From an uncultured Erysipelotrichaceae bacterium (lineage in GTDB: Bacteria; Bacillota_I; Bacilli_A; Erysipelotrichales; Erysipelotrichaceae): 6,113 nt of DNA. The stretch is taken from the NCBI GenBank assembly GCA_937902945.1, contig CALEMD010000091.1, forward strand, positions 1 through 6,113, read 5' to 3'. Every line of letters starts with the position of its first letter. The first letter of the stretch is position 1. The translations under genes and the position numbers were made by a program. Of this stretch, positions 1 to 3,835 are shown in pieces. The notes beneath the pieces were generated by a model. It was not told where the DNA came from and did not search any database. It worked only from the letters and a program-made list of their open reading frames with translations.

Positions 1-54
1 GACTCCTCGACGATATCATCGAGGTCAGACTTACTCGTCACGCCCTGCAATTTC
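1..54 (-). other. Leader end / start region of the T-box-controlled gene, probably pheS (off window)
   Basis: This is the minus-strand sequence just downstream of the T-box attenuator. The best ribosome binding site is GAGGAG at 8-3, which would put the start codon just outside the window. One frame is also open from a GTG at 45-43 (about 13 codons, beginning VTSKSDLDDIVEE) to the edge, but AGGG only two bases upstream is too close to serve it well. I therefore favour a start beyond position 1. A 20-bp near-perfect palindrome (24-5) overlaps the proposed ribosome binding site. The identity of the gene rests only on the UUC specifier of the leader; no protein sequence is visible to confirm it. 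Confidence 0.4.
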
Positions 55-82
55 AAAAACGTTCCTGATATACAGGAACGTT
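55..82 (-). terminator. T-box attenuator terminator
   Basis: On the minus strand a perfect 10-bp stem (AACGTTCCTG pairing with CAGGAACGTT, loop TATAT) is followed by five T residues (59-55). Its 5' arm, with UUCCU, can alternatively pair with the AGGA of the T-box sequence at 100-97. Terminator and antiterminator are therefore mutually exclusive, as expected for transcription attenuation. Confidence 0.9.
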
Positions 83-270
83 CACACGCGGTACCATCCT
101 GATTCATGCATTATGCATGCGCCTTGATTGTTCCATAACGGGGAATAGCCGGGGATGATTGGTCCCACTGGAAGGATGAATTCATACAGTTCTATCGGCA
201 GGATCCTTTCAGCTCTTGGATCCCTCTCTAAAGCCTCGGCGTCTGTATTACTGCTTCCCTCTTACGCTTT
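55..270 (-). ncRNA. T-box riboswitch leader, specifier UUC (phenylalanine)
   Basis: The leader senses uncharged tRNA and lets transcription continue into the downstream gene when the cognate amino acid is scarce. The 14-nt T-box AGGATGGTACCGCG lies at 100-87 (consensus AGGGTGGNACCGCG), directly before the attenuator stem. Stem I can be drawn: GGAAG (258-254) pairs with CTTCC (174-170), and ATACAG (248-243) pairs with CTGTAT (189-184). These enclose an internal loop with AGTA on the 5' side and GAATTCATC (183-175) on the 3' side. That loop places the triplet TTC (180-178) followed by A, the usual specifier position, so tRNA-Phe is read. A GGATCC/GGATCC apical helix (223-218 with 206-201) follows a GAGAG element. 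A stem III-like hairpin (CATGCA/TGCATG, 119-105) precedes the T-box. In Bacillota such leaders commonly control pheST. Other triplets in the loop (GAA, ATT, TCA) fit less well because they are not followed by a purine. Confidence 0.92.
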
Positions 271-276
271 ATCTGA

Positions 277-304
277 ATTATACTGCACGGAAGTCAGATT
301 GCAA
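277..304 (-). promoter_or_regulatory. Promoter of the T-box leader
   Basis: A perfect -10 hexamer TATAAT (282-277) is preceded by TTGCAA (304-299) with a 16-bp spacer, which predicts a start near 270, just before stem I. The -35 hexamer lies inside the last codons of the acetyltransferase gene, so the two transcription units overlap. Confidence 0.7.
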
Positions 305-845
305 GCAAACCCTGATCCAACTGTTCCTGCAATTCTTCTAAGGTTGTATCTCTGCGATATACGTTTGTATAGATGTCCTGTACAGTAGAAGGTTCTACAT
401 CATAGTTGTATGCCATCAGGCAGTATGGTGTCGGCAGATTGCCCTCCTGCAGAGGAGGCATCACATAAGGCTGATCAGAAAGCTCCAGTCCATGTTTCTC
501 ATAGAAATGCACTCTTCTTTTAGCCACTGCATCCTCAGGCACTTCCACTTCCAGTATCAATGAAGGAAACTCTTCCTTCAGTCCTTCCATGATCATGCCG
601 CCATATCCTCTTCCTCTTACAGCCGGATCTGCCGCAAGATTCTCTACCAGAAAGAAGTCATCTGTCTCATATCCAAGAGCTCCGGCAGTGAGTTTTCCTT
701 TTACCCGATACCCATAGGCTTTCATTCTGCCTCGCTCATAGTAACGGATGATGTCCTCATCTGTCCGTATCTCGTGTTCGTCAAACACCCGATTCAAAAG
801 ATTCATCAGTTCCGGCAGTTCTTGTCTATTGATTTTCTGAAACAT
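294..845 (-). CDS. GNAT-family N-acetyltransferase
   Basis: This is a 183-residue protein predicted to transfer an acetyl group from acetyl-CoA to an amine; the substrate cannot be told from sequence. The GNAT core is visible: a beta-strand leading into the acetyl-CoA pyrophosphate-binding loop RGRGYG at residues 77-82 (context LAADPAVRGRGYGGMIM), then an HFYEKHGLE segment around residues 113-121 typical of the last core helix. The rest of the C-terminal part, with LPTPYCLMAYNYD, matches small cytoplasmic members of the family. I start at the ATG at 845, because GGAGGTGG sits just upstream. The longer frame from 908 would run through the predicted -10 box at 904-899 and has no comparable binding site. 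The gene has its own promoter and no terminator before the T-box leader, so some transcripts may run into that leader. The family call is firm; the substrate is unknown. Confidence 0.88.
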   Translation of the reverse strand: MFQKINRQELPELMNLLNRVFDEHEIRTDEDIIRYYERGRMKAYGYRVKGKLTAGALGYETDDFFLVENLAADPAVRGRGYGGMIMEGLKEEFPSLILEVEVPEDAVAKRRVHFYEKHGLELSDQPYVMPPLQEGNLPTPYCLMAYNYDVEPSTVQDIYTNVYRRDTTLEELQEQLDQGLLAI

Positions 846-898
846 ATTTCCACCTCCATAACATAAAAGATTGCCCTTGTGAGGTAATCTCTTTAGAT

Positions 899-927
899 AT
901 TCTAACAAATTACTGTCAAAAGATCAA
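899..927 (-). promoter_or_regulatory. Promoter of the GNAT gene
   Basis: TTGATC (927-922), a 17-bp spacer and TAGAAT (904-899) with an extended TG element form a good sigma-A type promoter. The predicted start is near 892, giving a leader of about 47 nt that ends in the GGAGGTGG ribosome binding site. A small imperfect hairpin (AGATT ... AATCT, about 868-890) lies in that leader. Confidence 0.65.
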
Positions 928-981
928 AAATGGAGCTTTTCCAGATCGTTTTGCGATTATGATTGCATATCCCTCAATTGC

Positions 982-1872
982 TCAGTACCCAATTCTGAAA
1001 TAGTCTAAATACTTCCTGAATGTATCCTGAGCCGCAAGACATGTGTCCATCAGATATCCTTTTTCTTTATCCCATTCGCGCAATCCGCGATAGTAATACA
1101 TTTTCATTTCATCATCAATAATGAATGGGACAATGTCATTGCGCAGACACTCCTTGAGCATAATGAGCCGCCCAACACGTCCGTTTCCATCCTGAAATGG
1201 ATGTATTCTCTCAAAGCAGACATGGAAGTCAATGATTTCTTCAAGCGATTTATCTTTCTGCTGATTGTATTCAGACAGCAGATTTCTGACTTTTTCTGCA
1301 ACAAGCTCAGGCGCTGTGGTTTCTCTGCCGCCCACCTCATTAGGCATATACTTGTATTCACCCACCGCAAACCAGCTGGTTCTAGAATCACTTGTGCCAT
1401 TTTTCAATGTCATATGAAGTTCTTTGATGAATTTTTCACTGAGCTGATACTTTGCATGCCTAATGATCATATCAACGCACTTAAAATGATTTGCCGTCTC
1501 CACAATATCATCAACATTCATTCTGCTATTATCGGCAGCAATCGCATTCATTTCAAACATATAGCGTATCTGATCAAAAGACAGATGGCTGCCTTCCATA
1601 TGATTGGAATTATATGTCATTTCAATCTGCAGCTTATGGTAAATACCGCCGGAGATCTTTGCGTCCTGTTCGGCACGAAGAGTATCAAGAAGTGTTTTCG
1701 ACGGATGATTACGTTTGTTCCTGCGATCCGGTCTTTCAGCATCTTCAGGAATATGCCATGTCTTGCCCACAAGAAAAGCACCGGCAATTCTGCTGTTCGC
1801 ACAGTAGTTGCGCACAGTTCTTTCAGACAGTTTCCATTTCCAAGCCACATCCGCAACAGAAAGATAATTCAT
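982..1872 (-). CDS. Fic family protein with N-terminal DNA-binding domain
   Basis: A 296-residue fusion. Residues 1 to about 45 (NYLSVADVAWKWKLSERTVR, then VGKTWHIPEDA) look like a MerR/excisionase-type winged helix-turn-helix. The remainder is a Fic domain. The catalytic loop HPFQDGNGRVGR at residues 224-235 matches HxFx(D/E)GNGRxxR completely, including the catalytic His. Fic enzymes usually transfer AMP from ATP to a hydroxyl of a target protein. A flap-like segment (VGEYKYMPNEVGG) precedes it. SNHMEG at residues 89-94 fits the (S/T)xxxE(G/N) inhibitory motif, and its position before the Fic core makes this a self-inhibited class II Fic protein, so no separate antitoxin is needed. I start at ATG 1872, which has GAGGTG six bases upstream; in-frame ATGs at 1884 and 1905 lack this. 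The gene is transcribed alone. The target protein and any DNA site are unknown; self-regulation is inference. Confidence 0.92.
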   Translation of the reverse strand: MNYLSVADVAWKWKLSERTVRNYCANSRIAGAFLVGKTWHIPEDAERPDRRNKRNHPSKTLLDTLRAEQDAKISGGIYHKLQIEMTYNSNHMEGSHLSFDQIRYMFEMNAIAADNSRMNVDDIVETANHFKCVDMIIRHAKYQLSEKFIKELHMTLKNGTSDSRTSWFAVGEYKYMPNEVGGRETTAPELVAEKVRNLLSEYNQQKDKSLEEIIDFHVCFERIHPFQDGNGRVGRLIMLKECLRNDIVPFIIDDEMKMYYYRGLREWDKEKGYLMDTCLAAQDTFRKYLDYFRIGY

Positions 1873-1905
1873 ATCACACCTCATTTGATAGGCATATCGT
1901 ACCAT

Positions 1906-1962
1906 ATTATCGGCATAATAAATGTATTTTCATATATAAATAATGACGTTCTTGCCGATAAT
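1906..1962. promoter_or_regulatory. 10-bp inverted repeat upstream of the Fic gene, candidate operator and promoter
   Basis: ATTATCGGCA at 1906-1915 and its exact reverse complement TGCCGATAAT at 1953-1962 flank a 37-bp AT-rich segment. The proximal copy, read on the minus strand, ends in GATAAT (1911-1906), a plausible -10 element for the Fic gene with a weak ATGAAA -35 at 1933-1928 (16-bp spacer). A protein bound there would block transcription. The repeat is seen directly; its role as operator is inferred. Confidence 0.5.
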
Positions 1963-1983
1963 CACTGATCGAATACACTCCCC

Positions 1984-2020
1984 AAGAAAAACACACTCCT
2001 TCTGATCTTCAGAAGAAGTG
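1984..2020 (-). terminator. Rho-independent terminator of the ECF S-component transcript
   Basis: On the minus strand CACTTCTTCT (2020-2011) and AGAAGGAGTG (2003-1994) form a 10-bp stem with one T-G wobble and a 7-nt loop, followed shortly by TTTTT (1991-1987). The wobble would be a C-A mismatch on the plus strand, which supports the minus orientation. It separates the S-component transcript from the Fic gene. Confidence 0.75.
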
Positions 2021-2069
2021 CGTACAGTAAGTGATTCTTTTTTTCTGCTGTGCAGCAGCGTTTATTTGT

Positions 2070-2660
2070 TCAGTCGATGCTCTTCTTGAATCCCATATGG
2101 GCTGCATAAGGACGAAGCTTAATATAGATCAAAGATGCAACCACAAGGGATATGCCGGCATTGATGGCACTTGCGCCGACATTCCATGCCAGTGTGATAT
2201 CTGCCATGGATCTGCCCAGTATGACCAGCTTATAGAAATAGCCGATCAGCGGATCCGCAATGACATTGAAGCCTAGACCTGCCGCAGCGGATATAACCGT
2301 CCATTTCATGATCTGTTTAGGATCTTTCTGTGCATCCAGCTTTCCAAGTTTATTGGCAACCAGACCAGTAATCAGTCCAATGCACAGTTTGCAAATGAAA
2401 GTCTTTGGTGCATAGACAACATAGATCGGATCAAACAGATCGCCGATGGTCATGCCTATCGCTCCGGCCAGACCTCCTGGCAGTCCGCCTAACAGCAAGG
2501 CCGCAATGACTACAACAGCATTGCCAAGATGAATAGAGGTTGCATCACCTCCTGGCAGCGGTATCTTGAACTGCAGAAACGTAAATACGGTGTACGACAA
2601 GGCCGCGAATATGGCAATGTATGCCATTCTGCGGATACTCTGATTTCCTTTAGTATTCAT
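2070..2660 (-). CDS. ECF transporter S component (substrate-binding membrane protein)
   Basis: A 196-residue integral membrane protein with about six hydrophobic segments (near residues 13-31, 44-60, 62-80, 83-103, 119-146 and 158-181). The alanine-rich first helix (AYIAIFAALSY) is the kind S components use to dock on the EcfT scaffold. The motif GDATSIHLGNAVVVIAALLLG, then GLPGGLAGAIGMTIGDLFDP, is characteristic of a broad S-component family often labelled riboflavin-type. These proteins bind a vitamin or similar small molecule and import it together with a shared EcfA/A'/T energy module, which is not encoded here. No riboswitch precedes the gene, so the substrate is left open. The start ATG at 2660 follows a purine-rich GGGGAAAG stretch. 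It lies 24 bp after the broken S51 gene on the same strand, so the two were probably one operon. The terminator at 2020-1984 ends the unit. Confidence 0.88.
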   Translation of the reverse strand: MNTKGNQSIRRMAYIAIFAALSYTVFTFLQFKIPLPGGDATSIHLGNAVVVIAALLLGGLPGGLAGAIGMTIGDLFDPIYVVYAPKTFICKLCIGLITGLVANKLGKLDAQKDPKQIMKWTVISAAAGLGFNVIADPLIGYFYKLVILGRSMADITLAWNVGASAINAGISLVVASLIYIKLRPYAAHMGFKKSID

Positions 2661-2684
2661 TCTATCTTTCCCCTTTTTTCAATC

Positions 2685-3334
2685 TTATGGTTCTATGTAC
2701 GCATTCGCCAGTATTGTCTCATTGAGACGGTACAGATCATCGAGATCATCGCTGGTAAAGAAGAAGGAACCTCCCAATAGTTCAACCGTATCTCCCATAA
2801 TAATGGCTCCTGAGTGATCCGATGCACAGAGCACTGGTTCGCCATGATCCTCTAAAGAGCGTATGATGCTGGCAATATGCTCTTCTGATTCCTCGTAATG
2901 CACATCCATATCAAAGCCATGCAATAGACCCATGCCATTCTGATACTGGAAGTCATAGTCTCTGTCTGGCGACAGATGATACTGTTCAAGCTGAATCAAA
3001 GCCCCGGCACTCGCACCCATGACTATACGGTAAAGAACAGAATATCACTGTCATTTACCTTACGATTTGCTGTTTCTGCATCATCTTCGAAGTAGTTGAT
3101 CCAGCTGATCTGTTCCTCTTTGAATCCATAGTGCAGAAAAGGATTTACGATCATCTTATAATATTTTCTATTCTTTCCATAGTAATGGGTCCACTGTTCA
3201 GAATCATTGATCCATCCCTCATTATAGGAAAGAGGAAGAATCAGAATCCTTTGAGAAGGATCGAGTATCTCCTGCATGGAATCCTGTGCCCACGGCTCAT
3301 CAAAATTTGACTGATTCAATAGAATATTGATCAT
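2685..3334 (-). pseudogene. S51-family peptidase (PepE-like / class I glutamine amidotransferase-like), disrupted
   Basis: Two adjoining reading frames carry the halves of one protein. The first (3334-3023, 103 residues) starts after a good GAGGTGG site and contains the N-terminal half, with SYNEGW, an INYFEDD segment and NDSDILFFT, then meets a TAG stop. The second frame (from 3020 or slightly upstream, ending at 2685) carries IVMGASAGALIQL, whose GxSAG is the nucleophile-serine turn of the S51 family, then NGMGLLHGFDMDVHY, with the conserved His, and a C-terminal ILxG-type strand. In intact relatives as I know them, FFTGG is followed by roughly 25 residues before the GxSAG strand. Here FFT joins almost directly to IVMGASAGA in another frame. 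The simplest reading is an internal deletion whose length is not a multiple of three. The active site cannot form from either piece alone. A sequencing error could explain a frameshift but not the missing segment. Confidence 0.8.
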
Positions 3335-3353
3335 GCGACCACCTCATATGTTC

Positions 3354-3360
3354 TATAATA
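3354..3360. promoter_or_regulatory. Shared, symmetric -10 region between divergent genes
   Basis: The segment CTATAATAG (3353-3361) reads TATAAT on the plus strand (3354-3359) and TATTAT on the minus strand (3360-3355). Plus-strand initiation would fall near 3366 for acyP. Minus-strand initiation would fall near 3348, giving the S51 gene a 14-nt leader that includes its binding site. Neither direction has a good -35 hexamer, so strength and use are uncertain. Confidence 0.5.
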
Positions 3361-3377
3361 GCGATATGGACACAGAA

Positions 3378-3650
3378 ATGAAACGTTTTTATGTCATAGT
3401 CGAGGGGCGGATACAGGGAGTTGGCTTCCGCGGTTTCTGCATGATGCTTGCACAGACCTATCATCTGACCGGTTCTGTCAGAAATCTTGATAATGGCATG
3501 GTAGAAATCTATATACAGGGAATGGATCCGAATATCCACTCCTTTCTCGATGCGGTCAGCAAGGGAGATCGCTGGATCCGGGTTGATGATATATCATGCA
3601 AGCAGGTCTCTATTAAGACAGATGAGCATCGTTTCTCCTGTCTGTACTGA
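3378..3650 (+). CDS. acyP: Acylphosphatase
   Basis: A 90-residue acylphosphatase, a small cytoplasmic enzyme that hydrolyses the carboxyl-phosphate bond of acyl phosphates. The family signature is complete: GRIQGVGFR at residues 10-18, with catalytic Arg18 in the phosphate-binding loop, and GSVRNLDNGMVEIYIQG at residues 32-48, with catalytic Asn36. The length is that of a full family member. I chose ATG 3378 because MKRFYVIVEGRIQGVGFR aligns with the usual N-terminus. ATG 3366 (four residues longer) is equally possible, and neither has a convincing ribosome binding site. The 3366 codon falls where transcription from TATAAT at 3354-3359 should begin, so it could be translated leaderless. The gene diverges from the broken S51 gene and ends in its own terminator at 3661. 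Family assignment is very secure. Confidence 0.93.
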   Translation: MKRFYVIVEGRIQGVGFRGFCMMLAQTYHLTGSVRNLDNGMVEIYIQGMDPNIHSFLDAVSKGDRWIRVDDISCKQVSIKTDEHRFSCLY

Positions 3651-3660
3651 TGCATCTTTC

Positions 3661-3685
3661 GGGCATTGAATGCCCTCTTTTTTTT
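3661..3685 (+). terminator. Rho-independent terminator after acyP
   Basis: GGGCAT and ATGCCC form a 6-bp stem with loop TGA (3661-3675), followed by TC and eight T residues (3678-3685). It begins 10 nt after the acyP stop and insulates adhE from acyP transcription. Confidence 0.9.
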
Positions 3686-3729
3686 ACTTTCTCGGCAGGA
3701 AATGTGAGAAATTATTTGTACTTTTCACA

Positions 3730-3744
3730 ATGAAAACGGTTACT
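3730..3744 (+). promoter_or_regulatory. Candidate cre site (CcpA) upstream of adhE
   Basis: ATGAAAACGGTTACT fits the catabolite-responsive element consensus WTGNAANCGNWNNCW at every defined position. It lies about 90 bp upstream of the adhE start and upstream of the best promoter candidate, so either activation or repression by CcpA is possible. The match is seen; binding is inferred. Confidence 0.55.
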
Positions 3745-3761
3745 TGTGATTTTAATATCAA
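3744..3761 (+). promoter_or_regulatory. Weaker candidate Rex site upstream of adhE
   Basis: TTGTGATTTTAATATCAA has a perfect left half-site TTGTGA and a right half TATCAA matching four of six bases of TCACAA, at the normal 18-bp span. It abuts the cre-like sequence, sharing base 3744. It is weaker than the site at 3809-3826. Confidence 0.35.
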
Positions 3762-3767
3762 ATAGTG

Positions 3768-3796
3768 TTGCATGCCATTTTCATGCGTGTTATCCT
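3768..3796 (+). promoter_or_regulatory. Candidate adhE promoter
   Basis: TTGCAT (3768-3773), a 17-bp spacer and TATCCT (3791-3796) with an extended TG at 3788-3789 predict a start near 3803. The hexamers are poor matches, which suits a regulated promoter. A second possibility further upstream, TTCACA (3724-3729) with GATTTT (3748-3753), overlaps the cre-like site. Confidence 0.4.
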
Positions 3797-3808
3797 TTCA
3801 CCGTAACA

Positions 3809-3826
3809 TAGTGAAATCATTCACAT
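3809..3826 (+). promoter_or_regulatory. Candidate Rex operator in the adhE leader
   Basis: TAGTGAAATCATTCACAT matches the Rex consensus TTGTGAANNNNTTCACAA at 12 of 14 defined positions, with the complete core GTGAA-N4-TTCAC. It lies between the predicted transcription start (about 3803) and the GGAGG ribosome binding site (3827-3831). Rex is the NADH-sensing repressor that commonly controls adhE in Bacillota: high NADH releases it and fermentation genes are expressed. Confidence 0.65.
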
Positions 3827-3835
3827 GGAGGACGC

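Noticed and set aside
155..388. Small plus-strand frame at 155-388.
   Set aside because: It lies over the T-box leader and the 3' end of the acetyltransferase gene, with no ribosome binding site or protein motif.
926..944. TGGA-AAAGC-TCCA followed by TTTTT on the minus strand as a Fic-gene terminator.
   Set aside because: Only a 4-bp stem; too weak to call, although the T run makes partial termination possible.
1906..1962. Inverted repeat as ends of an insertion sequence.
   Set aside because: Only 37 bp lie between the arms, there is no transposase, and no flanking target duplication is seen.
1201..1968. Long open frames on the plus strand opposite the Fic gene (including 1491-1943).
   Set aside because: They are antisense shadows: composition is His/Phe/Ser-heavy with no family motifs, while the minus-strand frame has a complete Fic signature and a good ribosome binding site.
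2045..2058. CTGCTG-TG-CAGCAG hairpin as a terminator after the S component.
   Set aside because: On the minus strand it is followed by an A tract, not T; the real T-tailed hairpin is at 2020-1984.
3015..3040. Programmed frameshift joining the two S51 peptidase frames.
   Set aside because: No slippery heptamer is visible, and the missing residues between the halves point to a deletion.
3716..3730. TTGTACTTTTCACAA as another Rex operator.
   Set aside because: The half-sites span 15 bp instead of 18 and the left half is incomplete.
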